Below are positions 33,499 to 40,989 of a stretch of DNA of 43,112 nt, in pieces (position 1 is the first letter of the stretch; each line of letters starts with the position of its first letter). Both the position numbers and the translations under genes were made by a program. The stretch is from DASRQZ01 sp964571275 (lineage in GTDB: Bacteria > Myxococcota_A > Polyangia > Fen-1088). Location: NCBI GenBank assembly GCA_964571275.1, contig CAZNCQ010000026.1, forward strand, positions 1-43,112, written 5' to 3'. The notes under the pieces were generated by a model. That model saw nothing but the letters and a program-made list of their open reading frames with translations. It made no database searches and had not been told where the DNA came from.

Positions 33499-33524
33499 TA
33501 ATACCAGCACCACCAATGGTATTA
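33499..33524. promoter_or_regulatory. Inverted repeat at the start of the PAS hybrid kinase gene
   Basis: TAATACCA (33499-33506) and TGGTATTA (33517-33524) are a perfect 8-bp inverted repeat with a 10-bp spacer. It lies 8 bp before the GTG start of the kinase and 14 bp after the upstream Ser/Thr kinase stop. The A/T-rich arms stand out in this DNA and include a TATTAT that could serve as a -10 box on the minus strand. The half-site spacing suits a dimeric regulator; no U-run follows on the minus strand, so it is not a typical terminator. Confidence 0.5.
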
Positions 33525-33537
33525 GAAGTTACTTTTT

Positions 33538-35427
33538 TCAGCGATGGAAAAGGCTTGACGAGGGGTGCGAGCTCGACCCGAATGCCGACCTTGACCCACC
33601 TTGGCCCTGCAGGACTTCGGCGGCGCGCTCCCGTACCTTGGCGCTGGGATTGTGGCGTGCGGCCTCTTTCAGGAATGGCGTCGCGGCGGGCCCGAGGCTG
33701 CGCAAGAAGGCCTGCGAACGGTCGTAGGTCTTGTCGCTCGCCAGCGACTCGATGACGGCGTTCACCAGATCTCCGTCGCTGCGGAGCGCGGGATTCTTGT
33801 GAATCGCGCTTTGCGCCGACGCGATCCCCTCGAGCGGGCGATGGTGCTCGAGGTAGATGTCAGCCAGCAGATAGTCGACGTCAGCGTCCTCGGGCGTCTC
33901 GCGCCGGGCGTGGGTCAGCACGGCCAGAGCCTGCTCCCAGTCGCCGTTGTGACGCAGGCGGCGCGCCTCTTCGACGCGGCTGCCGGCAGCGGCGGGGGCG
34001 ACGGCGGCAGGTGCCCGGGCGCCGGGGGCGCTGGCGGTGCTGGCCGGGGCGACAGGCGAGGCCGCCGGAGCGGCTGCAGACGCCGAGCCCGCGGCGTTCA
34101 CCGGCGCCGTGGCCTCGGATGAGCGGTGGCGCACGACGCCGAGCACGACAGCGATCACCACGCACGCGAGCGCCCCACCCACGACCGCGGCCAGGCGGCG
34201 ATCGATCACGATGCCGTCGCGGCCCGGCGCGGGCGTGGCCGGACCGTCGGCGGAGGGCGACGCGGCTGGCGCGGAGCTGCCGGCTTTCTCCGTCGAGTCC
34301 TCACCGGGCAACACCGGCGCGGCGACGGCGGCGGCAGCCGGCGCGTCGGCCGCCGGAGGCACATCATGACGGCGCATGATCGCGGTCGCGGTATCGACGA
34401 TCGTGGGCTCGGGGGCGCGCGGCGGCCGTCCTGCCGGCGGCGCTGGCAGGCCGCCCGGGCGCGCCGCGGGAGCCCCCGGCGGCAAAGATGGCGGCGAAGA
34501 CGACGGCGCGGGTGTCTCGCTGCGCACGCCGCCTTCAGGCGTCGCGTCCAGCGCCGCCGCCAGCTCGGCCGCCGACTGATGGCGGTCTTCCTGGCGCTTG
34601 GACAGCGCCTTGGACACCACCGCCTCGAGCTCCGGCGAGATCGCTGCCTCCGGAACCAGCGCGCGGAGAGAGGGCGGCGCCGTCTCTCGGTGCATGACGA
34701 TCAACTCCCCGATGTGCTGCGCCTCGAACGGCTTGCGCCCGGCGAGCAACTCGAACAGCAGCACGCCCACCGCATAGAGGTCGCTGCGCGCGTCGACGGT
34801 GCCGGCGGCGCCGGTCTGTTCCGGCGACATGTAGCTCGGTGTCCCCACCGCCATCCCGGCGGTCATCGCAGGCCCGTCGCGCAGCTTGGCCAAGCCAAAA
34901 TCCAGGATGCGCAGGTGATCGTCCAGCCCCGCCTCGTCGGTCAGGATCAGGTTGTCGGGCTTGAGATCGCGATGAACGATGCCCTGCGCGTGCGCGTGTG
35001 CCAGCCCCGCCAGCAGCTGCCGCACGATGTGCAGCGCGCGCGCCGGCGGCTGTGGCCCCCGGCCCTGGACCGCGTCGCGCACGGTCTTGCCGGTCACGAA
35101 GTCCATGACCAGGTAGGGCGCGCCCTCGACGCCGAAGTCGATGACCGACACGCAATTGGGATGGGCGAGGCGGCTCATGGCGCGCGCCTCGTTCTCGAAA
35201 CGGCTGATGAACGTCTTCTGCGCCGCGATCCAAGGGTGCAGGAACTTCACCGCGACCGGCCGCGCCAGCTGCACGCGCTCGCCCCTGTAGACCACGCCCA
35301 TCGCGCCGGCCGCGATCTTGGACAAGATGCGATAGCGCCCTTGCAACACCGCGCCGATGCGCGGGTCGGGCGCCGCCGGATCGGCGGGCGCAGGGGGTGC
35401 AGGCGGAGACGACGTCGGCGATTCCAC
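33538..35427 (-). CDS. Membrane-anchored Pkn-type serine/threonine protein kinase
   Basis: A 629-aa protein. The N-terminal kinase domain (about 30-295) has all key residues: glycine loop IAAGAMGVVYRGE, Lys in PVAVKFLHPW, catalytic loop IVHRDLKPDNLIL, DFGLAKL, activation-segment end GTPSYMSPEQTG, and DARSDLYAVGVLLFELLAGR. A long Pro/Ala-rich juxtamembrane region leads to one transmembrane helix (VVGGALACVVIAVVLGVV, about 420-440). The exported tail has an Ala-rich spacer and TPR-like helices (RRLRHNGDWEQALAVLTHAR). The start is GTG 35427. A GATAAT -10-like box and three 20-bp direct repeats lie just upstream. Substrates are unknown. It is divergent from a DUF4337 membrane protein. Confidence 0.94.
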   Translation of the reverse strand: MESPTSSPPAPPAPADPAAPDPRIGAVLQGRYRILSKIAAGAMGVVYRGERVQLARPVAVKFLHPWIAAQKTFISRFENEARAMSRLAHPNCVSVIDFGVEGAPYLVMDFVTGKTVRDAVQGRGPQPPARALHIVRQLLAGLAHAHAQGIVHRDLKPDNLILTDEAGLDDHLRILDFGLAKLRDGPAMTAGMAVGTPSYMSPEQTGAAGTVDARSDLYAVGVLLFELLAGRKPFEAQHIGELIVMHRETAPPSLRALVPEAAISPELEAVVSKALSKRQEDRHQSAAELAAALDATPEGGVRSETPAPSSSPPSLPPGAPAARPGGLPAPPAGRPPRAPEPTIVDTATAIMRRHDVPPAADAPAAAAVAAPVLPGEDSTEKAGSSAPAASPSADGPATPAPGRDGIVIDRRLAAVVGGALACVVIAVVLGVVRHRSSEATAPVNAAGSASAAAPAASPVAPASTASAPGARAPAAVAPAAAGSRVEEARRLRHNGDWEQALAVLTHARRETPEDADVDYLLADIYLEHHRPLEGIASAQSAIHKNPALRSDGDLVNAVIESLASDKTYDRSQAFLRSLGPAATPFLKEAARHNPSAKVRERAAEVLQGQGGSRSAFGSSSHPSSSLFHR

Positions 35428-35438
35428 GGCACGTCCAC

Positions 35439-35444
35439 ATTATC
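35439..35444 (-). promoter_or_regulatory. -10-like element of the Ser/Thr kinase promoter
   Basis: GATAAT on the minus strand (35444-35439) matches the -10 consensus in 5 of 6 positions and lies 11 bp before the GTG start. No -35 box is found; its place is taken by the first of three 20-bp repeats, as at activator-dependent promoters. Confidence 0.4.
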
Positions 35445-35448
35445 ACAG

Positions 35449-35508
35449 ACGTCATCACCGGCTCCGTGGCGTCATCGCCGGCCCGCGGACGTCATTGCCG
35501 ACTCACGC
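35449..35508. repeat. Three 20-bp-period direct repeats in a divergent promoter region
   Basis: The decamer GTCATCACCG starts at 35451, GTCATCGCCG at 35471 and GTCATTGCCG at 35491: exact 20-bp spacing, about two helical turns, so all copies face one side of the DNA. They fill the 108-bp spacer between the Ser/Thr kinase and the DUF4337 gene and look like a regulator-binding array. Confidence 0.6.
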
Positions 35509-35535
35509 TTGGCTTTTGTCGTAGCATCCGCCGCC

Positions 35536-36135
35536 ATGAGCGAAATCGCCGACACCATCTCGGAAGCCGTGGAAAAGGCCGACGGCTCACGCATCAACAC
35601 GATCGTCGCGATCAGCGTCGCCATCACCGCGACGTTCATCGCGCTCTGCAACGTCAAGGACGGCAACATCGTGCAGGCGATGGCGCAGGAGCAGGCGCAT
35701 GAGGTCGACGCCTGGGCCTATTACCAGTCGAAGAGCACCAAGGAGAACATGGCGCAGTCGGCGCTGGATCAGCTGGAGCTGCAGCGCGATCTGGCGGCAA
35801 ACCCCACGCCCGAGGCGCGCGCCTTGATGGACAGGAAGCTCGCGGAGTACGCAGCGCGCGTCAAGCACTACGAGGCCGACAAGCTGGCGATCGAGAAGAC
35901 CGCGCAGGGGCACAAGGCGGAGTACGACCGCCTGAACTTTCACGACGACCAGTTCGACATGGCCGAGGCGCTGATGTCAGTCGCCATCGCCCTCTTTGGC
36001 GTGACTGCATTGACCCAGCGGCGATCGCTGCTGGTGACCGCGGGTGTCTTCGCGACGCTGGGCGCAATCATGGGACTGGCCGGTTTCATGGGCCTCGGCA
36101 TCCACCCCAACTTCCTGGCCAACCTGCTCAGCTGA
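35536..36135 (+). CDS. DUF4337 family membrane protein
   Basis: A 199-aa protein starting MSEIADTISEAVEKADGSRI. One transmembrane helix near residues 22-40 (IVAISVAITATFIALCNV) is followed by a long helical, probably coiled-coil region (VDAWAYYQSKSTKENMAQSA to KAEYDRLNFHDDQFDMAEAL) and two C-terminal helices (MSVAIALFGVTALT, VFATLGAIMGLAGFMGLGI). This is the DUF4337 arrangement; function is unknown. ATG 35536 is chosen because the family N-terminus begins here; the frame is open far upstream as antisense of the kinase. It is divergent from the Ser/Thr kinase across the 20-bp repeats. Confidence 0.88.
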   Translation: MSEIADTISEAVEKADGSRINTIVAISVAITATFIALCNVKDGNIVQAMAQEQAHEVDAWAYYQSKSTKENMAQSALDQLELQRDLAANPTPEARALMDRKLAEYAARVKHYEADKLAIEKTAQGHKAEYDRLNFHDDQFDMAEALMSVAIALFGVTALTQRRSLLVTAGVFATLGAIMGLAGFMGLGIHPNFLANLLS

Positions 36136-36188
36136 GGCGGCTTCGCGGCGGGCGACCGCGTCAGGATGAGATTCCTCGGACCGGGGGA

Positions 36189-36216
36189 TTGACCCTAGGC
36201 CGGGGAGACTTAGGTT
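36189..36216 (+). promoter_or_regulatory. Possible promoter of the REC-PAS-HK-REC gene
   Basis: TTGACC (36189-36194) and TAGGTT (36211-36216) with a 16-bp spacer form a weak sigma-70-like promoter, followed at once by the dyad GCGACC/GGTCGC (36217-36222 and 36233-36238) at the expected transcription start. Confidence 0.3.
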
Positions 36217-36249
36217 GCGACCACCTCGAAGAGGTCGCGTGGTGGGGCT

Positions 36250-38427
36250 TTGAACAATGGCCCGCAAGAGGCGCGGTCGCAGCGACCGGAAGCCGACAAC
36301 CCAGGGACGCCAACAGCGTCTGTCCTGCTGGTGGACGACCACCCTGCGAACCTGGTGGCGTTGGAGGCGACGCTTGCGCCTCTCCGGCAGCGGCTGGTGT
36401 TCGCCAACTCCGGACGCGAGGCGCTGAAGGCGCTGCTCGCCGAGGAGTTCGCGCTCATCCTGCTCGACGTCCAGATGCCCGAGCTCGACGGGTTCGAGAC
36501 AGCGGCGCTGATCCGCGCCCACCCGCGCACGGCGCAGGTGCCGATCATCTTTGTCACCGCGATCCACCGCGACGCGCCCCACGTCGCGCGCGGCTACGAA
36601 TATCGGTGCGTCGACTACATGGCGAAGCCGTTCGATCCGGGCATCCTGCGGTCGAAGGTATCGGTGCTCGTCGATATCTTCCTGCGCGAGAAGCGGATCG
36701 AGCGTCAGGCGGCCGAGCTGCGCCAGCGCGAGCGTGAAGAGCTCCGCCGCAGCGGCGAGCTGCGCATGCAGCGCCTCATCGACTCGGTGCCGGTGTCGAT
36801 CTGGGCGTTGCGCGCCGACGGCACGGTCTACGATTGCAACCGCACCTGGAGCGAGTACGCCGGGCTGACGAGCGTCACCGACGTCCGGATCGATCCCGCC
36901 GCGCTGGTGCACCCCGACGACCTGCCGCGCCTGCGACAGGCGTGGGCGTCGGCGTTCGCGCGCGGCGAGCCGCTCGACGCGCAGTGCCGGCTGCGCCGCG
37001 CCACCGACGGCGCGTTCCGCTGGCACATCGGCCGCGCCGTGCCAGAGCGCGACGACGCCGGTTCGGTGATCGGCTGGATCGTCACCGCCGCCGACATCGA
37101 AAGCCAGAAGCGCGCCGAGGACGAATACGCGCGCGTGGTCGAGCGCGAGCGCCAGGCGCGCGAGGAGGCCGAAGCCGCAAACCGCGCCAAGGACGAGTTC
37201 CTGGCCACGCTGTCGCACGAGCTGCGCACGCCGCTGGCGGCGATGGTCGGGTGGACCGGCATGCTGCGCAGCGGGAACCTGTCGCCGGAGAAATCGCGCA
37301 AGGCGCTCGAGACGATCGAGCGCAACGCCAAGGCCCAGGCGGTGTTGATCGAGGACATCCTCGACGTGTCGCGCATCATCACCGGCAAGCTGCGGCTCGA
37401 GACGCAGCCGATCGACCTCGGCACGATCGCGCGCGCGGCCGCGGACGCCGTCCGGCCCAGCGCCGACGCCAAGGCGATCCAGCTCGAGACATCGATCGCG
37501 ACGGTGTCGGCTGGCTTTCGTGGCGATCCTTCGCGGTTGCAGCAAGTGGTCTGGAACCTGCTCTCGAACGCGATCAAGTTCACGCCGGCGGGCGGGCACG
37601 TCTCGCTGTTGGTCGACGAGATCCGCGCGGTGACCGGCGAGGCGCGCGCGAGCGCCGCGCGCGTGGGTGACGCGCGCATCGTCGTGCGGGACGACGGGCG
37701 CGGCATCGACTCCAACTTCGTGCCGTTCATCTTCGATCGCTTCCGCCAGGTCGACAGCACCAGCAAGCGCGCCTACGGCGGCCTGGGGCTGGGGCTCGCG
37801 ATCGTGCGCCACCTGGTCGACCTGCACGGCGGCACCATCGCCGTGGAGAGCGCGGGCGAGGGCCAGGGCGCGACGTTCACGGTGACGCTGCCGCGCGCGG
37901 AACAGTCGGCGGGCGAAGGGGCGGTCGATGTCGAGCCCATCGCCGCGATCGCCGCGCGCCTGCGCAGCACGGTCTCGATGCCGGGCCACGCCGACGCGGC
38001 CGACGAAATCAACCTGAACGGCGTGCACGTGCTGCTGGTCGACGACGAGGCCGACGCGCGCGAGCTGCTGGCCGAGGTGCTGGAGCAATACGGCGCCGCG
38101 GTCACCGCCGTGGCGTCGGCCGACGAGGCGGTGCGCACGCTGCGCGAGGAGCGGCCCACGGTGCTGCTCAGCGACATCGGCATGCCGGGCGAGGACGGTC
38201 ACTCGCTCATGCGCCGGGTGCGCGCGCTGCCGCCCGAAGCGGGCGGGCGCACGCCGGCGGCAGCGCTGACCGCGTTCGCGCGCACCGAGGACGGGCGGCG
38301 CTCGCTGGCCGCCGGCTTCCACCGCCACGCGGCCAAACCGATTCAACCGGCGGCGCTGGCGGCGCTGGTGCGCGAGCTCGCCGACCTCGCCGCCATCTCC
38401 ACGCCGAGCGCGAGGAGCTCGCCTTAG
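36250..38427 (+). CDS. Hybrid signalling protein REC-PAS-HisKA-HATPase-REC
   Basis: A 725-aa cytoplasmic phosphorelay protein. Order: N-terminal receiver (VLLVDDHPANLVALE; Asp in LILLDVQMPELDGFE; Lys in DYMAKPFDPGIL), a helical linker, PAS (RLIDSVPVSIWALRADGTVY) with a PAC-like part, HisKA with His in FLATLSHELRTPLAAMVGW, HATPase_c (NLLSNAIKFTPAGG, DDGRGIDSNF, GGLGLGLAIVRHLV), and a C-terminal receiver (VLLVDDEADARELL; Asp in VLLSDIGMPGEDGHSLM; Lys in HAAKPIQP). The start is uncertain: TTG 36250 is the first codon giving a full receiver and has GGTGGGG near it. No membrane segment is seen, so input comes through phosphorylation of the first receiver or a soluble PAS ligand. Confidence 0.93.
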   Translation: MNNGPQEARSQRPEADNPGTPTASVLLVDDHPANLVALEATLAPLRQRLVFANSGREALKALLAEEFALILLDVQMPELDGFETAALIRAHPRTAQVPIIFVTAIHRDAPHVARGYEYRCVDYMAKPFDPGILRSKVSVLVDIFLREKRIERQAAELRQREREELRRSGELRMQRLIDSVPVSIWALRADGTVYDCNRTWSEYAGLTSVTDVRIDPAALVHPDDLPRLRQAWASAFARGEPLDAQCRLRRATDGAFRWHIGRAVPERDDAGSVIGWIVTAADIESQKRAEDEYARVVERERQAREEAEAANRAKDEFLATLSHELRTPLAAMVGWTGMLRSGNLSPEKSRKALETIERNAKAQAVLIEDILDVSRIITGKLRLETQPIDLGTIARAAADAVRPSADAKAIQLETSIATVSAGFRGDPSRLQQVVWNLLSNAIKFTPAGGHVSLLVDEIRAVTGEARASAARVGDARIVVRDDGRGIDSNFVPFIFDRFRQVDSTSKRAYGGLGLGLAIVRHLVDLHGGTIAVESAGEGQGATFTVTLPRAEQSAGEGAVDVEPIAAIAARLRSTVSMPGHADAADEINLNGVHVLLVDDEADARELLAEVLEQYGAAVTAVASADEAVRTLREERPTVLLSDIGMPGEDGHSLMRRVRALPPEAGGRTPAAALTAFARTEDGRRSLAAGFHRHAAKPIQPAALAALVRELADLAAISTPSARSSP

Positions 38428-38437
38428 TCGGGAGGGC

Positions 38438-39349
38438 TCAGGGCTCCCGCTTCTTGAGAATCTTCTCTCGCGTCAGGAACTGGCGGACGGCGCGCACGCT
38501 GCGCACCATGTCGTTGCCGCCGAAGTCGCCGTGCTTGCCCCCGTGTACGATCACCAGCTTGTTGGGGACGCCGGCGGCGGCCAGCGCTGCGGTCAGCCGG
38601 CGCGCGTGCTCGAACGGCACGACCGGATCGGCGTCGCCGTGCACGGTGATCACCGGCGGCCCCTGTGGCCGCACGTATTCGATCGGCGACAGCGTCCGGG
38701 CCAGCCGCTCGCGGTCGGGCAGGTGGTCGAACCAGCCGGTGGCGAAGTCGCGCGCGTGCGGGCCGACCAGCACGTCGAGGACGTCGACGATGCCGAAGAA
38801 GTTCACGATCGCCGCGAGCTTCAACGCCTCGTCGCCGGGGCACAGGCGGTCCAGCCCCGCCGCGGGCGGCGCCATGCCCGCCAGCAGCGCCAGGTGCCCG
38901 CCCGCCGACATCCCGCCAGCGACGACGCGCGCCGGATCCAGGTTGTACTGCTGCGCGTGCCGGAACACCCAGCGCAGCGCGCAACGCGCGTCCTCGGCGG
39001 CGGCCGGCGCCGGCGCGACCTGCGCCAGGCGGTAGTCGACGTTGACGACTGCGAACCCCATCGCCAGGTAGGGCAGCACCTCCAGCCCCGATTCGTCCTT
39101 GGATCCCGTGACCCAGCCGCCGCCGTGGAAGTAAACAAACGTCGCGCTGGGCGCGGTCGCGTGAAGCGGGAGATAGAGATCGAGCCGCGCGTTCCAGCCG
39201 TTCACCGTCAGGTACGTGATGTTCGGCTCGACCCGGTAACGGAACCCGAGGAGGGTGCTCGCTTCGAGCGCGTCGGGCGGTTCGCCAGCGCTCGCGGCGC
39301 GCGGATGACACAGCAGCGCGACCAAAATGACTGCGACGGCGGACTTCAC
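38438..39349 (-). CDS. Secreted alpha/beta hydrolase (carboxylesterase/HSL-like)
   Basis: A 303-aa enzyme with signal peptide VKSAVAVILVALLCHPRAASA. The esterase core has the oxyanion motif YFHGGGWVTGSK, VNVDYRLAQVAPAP, the nucleophile Ser in VAGGMSAGGHLALLAG, the acid HGDADPVVPFEHA and a terminal His in VHGGKHGDFGG. It should hydrolyse short-chain or aryl esters in the periplasm or outside. The start is GTG 39349; a TATAAG box at 39364-39359 supports it, and the longer open frame upstream lacks a signal peptide at its beginning. It ends 10 bp from the convergent hybrid kinase. Confidence 0.88.
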   Translation of the reverse strand: MKSAVAVILVALLCHPRAASAGEPPDALEASTLLGFRYRVEPNITYLTVNGWNARLDLYLPLHATAPSATFVYFHGGGWVTGSKDESGLEVLPYLAMGFAVVNVDYRLAQVAPAPAAAEDARCALRWVFRHAQQYNLDPARVVAGGMSAGGHLALLAGMAPPAAGLDRLCPGDEALKLAAIVNFFGIVDVLDVLVGPHARDFATGWFDHLPDRERLARTLSPIEYVRPQGPPVITVHGDADPVVPFEHARRLTAALAAAGVPNKLVIVHGGKHGDFGGNDMVRSVRAVRQFLTREKILKKREP

Positions 39350-39358
39350 GCGGGCGCT

Positions 39359-39386
39359 CTTATACCGCTCGGCGCCCGCTTGTCGC
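39359..39386 (-). promoter_or_regulatory. Likely promoter of the esterase gene
   Basis: On the minus strand GCGACA (39386-39381) and TATAAG (39364-39359) with a 16-bp spacer; the predicted start of transcription falls just before GTG 39349, which favours that start and a very short leader. Confidence 0.45.
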
Positions 39387-39407
39387 GCTCTTTCCGCGCG
39401 CGGCGGT

Positions 39408-39436
39408 TTGACAAGCTGGGCGTTGTCCCGAAAAAT
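39408..39436 (+). promoter_or_regulatory. Likely promoter of the single-domain receiver gene
   Basis: A perfect TTGACA (39408-39413), 17-bp spacer and AAAAAT (39431-39436). The spacer contains the inverted repeat GACAA (39410-39414) / TTGTC (39423-39427), a possible operator. ATG 39450 lies 13 bp downstream of the -10. Confidence 0.55.
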
Positions 39437-39449
39437 CGCCGTCGACGAA

Positions 39450-39821
39450 ATGGGCAACGACGACGCGACATGTTCCGGGATCCTGATCGTCGACGACGAT
39501 CCCGACATCCGAGACTCGCTCAAAGAGGTTCTCGAAGACGAGGGCTACGAGGTGAACGGTGTCGCCAACGGGCGCGAGGCGCTGGAATATCTGCGCAAAT
39601 CGCCGCGTCCGTGCGTGATCCTGCTCGACCTGATGATGCCGGTCATGGACGGCTGGCAGTTCCGCCGAGAGCAGAAGCAAGATCCGGCGATCGCGGACAT
39701 CCCGCTCATCGTGATCACCGCGACCGGCAAGCGGCCAGTGTTGATCGACGCCGACGAGCTGGTGATGAAGCCGCTCGACCTCGGCCGCCTGTTCGAGGCC
39801 ATCGAACGTTACTGCGGATAG
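39450..39821 (+). CDS. Single-domain response regulator (CheY-like receiver)
   Basis: A 123-aa receiver without output domain: acidic pair in ILIVDDDPDIRDSLKEVLED, phospho-acceptor Asp in CVILLDLMMPVMDGWQF, Thr/Ser in LIVITATGK and Lys in DELVMKPLDLGRLFEAIERY. ATG 39450 is supported by the TTGACA promoter at 39408; the frame is open farther 5' but that part covers the promoter. It could take phosphate from one of the hybrid kinases nearby (31797-33491 or 36250-38427); this pairing is inference. Confidence 0.92.
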   Translation: MGNDDATCSGILIVDDDPDIRDSLKEVLEDEGYEVNGVANGREALEYLRKSPRPCVILLDLMMPVMDGWQFRREQKQDPAIADIPLIVITATGKRPVLIDADELVMKPLDLGRLFEAIERYCG

Positions 39822-39844
39822 GGCGCGGATAGGCGCGCGCGGTG

Positions 39845-39863
39845 CGGAACCTTCGAGGTTCCG
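39845..39863. terminator. Hairpin between convergent genes
   Basis: CGGAACCT (39845-39852) and AGGTTCCG (39856-39863) form a perfect 8-bp stem with a TCG loop in the 45-bp gap between the receiver gene and the convergent lipoprotein. Position suggests a bidirectional terminator, but no T-run follows on either strand. Confidence 0.4.
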
Positions 39864-39866
39864 GTC

Positions 39867-40352
39867 CTACATCCCGCTGATGAACTTCCACTTCTCGTCG
39901 CCGGAGCGCTCGAGAATGAAGCGATGGTAGTCGTTGACGCGGCGGTAGCGATCGCCGGACTTCGCCGACAGCTCGAACGATCCGTCGAGGAAGACCTCGA
40001 CCTCGGCGCGGTTCCCCGCGTGCTTGATGGCGCGGTACTCGATCTCGTAGCGCATGGACTGCACGCGCGAGAGCCGCTTGCTCAACACCAGCTTCAGCCC
40101 GTTGTAGCCGTAGTCGTCGTCGGAGCGCGGCGTCCCCGAGTCCTCGAAGTACTTCTCCGACGCCAGCACCAGCAAGCCTTCGACGTTGCGCTCCAGCAGG
40201 CGGCGCCGGTACTGCTCGACCGTGTCGATGATCTGCTTGTTCTCTTCGGTCTTGAGGATGGTGCTGCTGGGGAAGTACTCCTGGTGGGCGCACGCGCCGA
40301 ACAGGCCGGACGTAGCCAGCAAGAGAGCCGCGGTGAGAACCCTGTTCGCCAT
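39867..40352 (-). CDS. Small lipoprotein of unknown function
   Basis: A 161-aa protein with signal peptide MANRVLTAALLLATSGLFGA and lipobox LFGAC (Cys21). The mature part starts AHQEYFPSSTILKTEENKQI and then shows an alpha+beta pattern: a helix (VEQYRRRLLERNVEGLLVL), then strands (RYEIEYRAIKHAGNRAEVEV, YHRFILERSGDEKWKFISGM) that resemble an NTF2-like/SnoaL-type cone fold ending in a conserved W-K-F-I. ATG 40352 is chosen for the signal peptide. Function unknown. It is divergent from the PilZ gene over a 239-bp spacer. Confidence 0.8.
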   Translation of the reverse strand: MANRVLTAALLLATSGLFGACAHQEYFPSSTILKTEENKQIIDTVEQYRRRLLERNVEGLLVLASEKYFEDSGTPRSDDDYGYNGLKLVLSKRLSRVQSMRYEIEYRAIKHAGNRAEVEVFLDGSFELSAKSGDRYRRVNDYHRFILERSGDEKWKFISGM

Positions 40353-40385
40353 GCTTGTCGGGGAGAAGTACCGGTGTTTCGAGGC

Positions 40386-40425
40386 GCGCACGAGACGAGT
40401 GCACGAGCGTTGTGCACGAAGCGTT
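40386..40425. repeat. Tandem 13-bp repeats between the divergent lipoprotein and PilZ genes
   Basis: Three adjacent units start at 40386, 40399 and 40412. Units 2 and 3 begin GTGCACGA and end GCGTT (unit 3 has one extra base); unit 1 (GCGCACGAGACGA) is a diverged copy. GTGCAC is itself palindromic. They lie 34 bp upstream of the lipoprotein start and may be an operator array. Confidence 0.45.
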
Positions 40426-40512
40426 CCAGCGCCCCGGGCATGGAAAATCCGTTCATAACCAGCGATTGGTCCGGCGCAGCCTCGGAGTGAGCATGCCGCA
40501 TCGGCGCGGGTC

Positions 40513-40569
40513 GCCGGCGCCCTGTGCCAAAATGGCAAGACTATCGGGGTGCGCACTTTGATACTATCG
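40513..40569 (+). promoter_or_regulatory. Structured region upstream of the PilZ gene
   Basis: Two elements lie here: a short inverted repeat TGCCA-AAA-TGGCA near 40524-40536, and two ACTATCG copies at 40540 and 40563, 23 bp apart. The second overlaps TACTAT (40562-40567), a possible -10 box without a recognisable -35. The remainder of the 40353-40591 spacer shows nothing besides the 13-bp repeats. Confidence 0.3.
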
Positions 40570-40591
40570 ATCGCCAAGGGAGAGCCACTCG

Positions 40592-40924
40592 ATGGTCGAC
40601 AGCTCGGAGCAAGTCCGCGAGTTCCCGCGGTACGAGGTCAACGCCTACGTTGATTTCACCGGGAACGAAGTGCTGCTGTTTCACCGAATCCAAAATATCT
40701 CACTCGGCGGCGTCTGTATCGGGACGTCGGGGATCGAAGAGGTCGGGACGTTGGTCGACCTGGTGCTGAACTTCCCCGAGCTCGACGCCTCGATCGCGGT
40801 CAAGGGCGAGGTCGTCTGGGCCAACCGCGAGCCGCCGATGGACATGGGGATCCGCTACATCGACCTCGATGAGGAGCGGAAGGACACCCTGCGCAAGTAC
40901 ATCAACATGGTCCGCAAGACCTAG
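40592..40924 (+). CDS. PilZ domain protein
   Basis: A 110-aa single PilZ domain, a cyclic-di-GMP receptor fold. The N-terminal R-x3-R motif is REFPRYEV and the second motif NISLGGVCI (N-x-S-x2-G) is intact, so nucleotide binding is likely. The remainder has the usual barrel strands (LVDLVLNFPELDASIAVKGE, VVWAN) and a C-terminal helix (EERKDTLRKYINMVRK). ATG 40592 follows AAGGGAGAG. It stands alone; the output partner, perhaps motility or secretion as for other small PilZ adaptors, is not in the window. Confidence 0.92.
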   Translation: MVDSSEQVREFPRYEVNAYVDFTGNEVLLFHRIQNISLGGVCIGTSGIEEVGTLVDLVLNFPELDASIAVKGEVVWANREPPMDMGIRYIDLDEERKDTLRKYINMVRKT

Positions 40925-40989
40925 CGCGACAGCGCGGGCGTCCCCGACTCGTACGGGTCACCGTACTCGTCCCGCGGCGCCGTCCCCGC

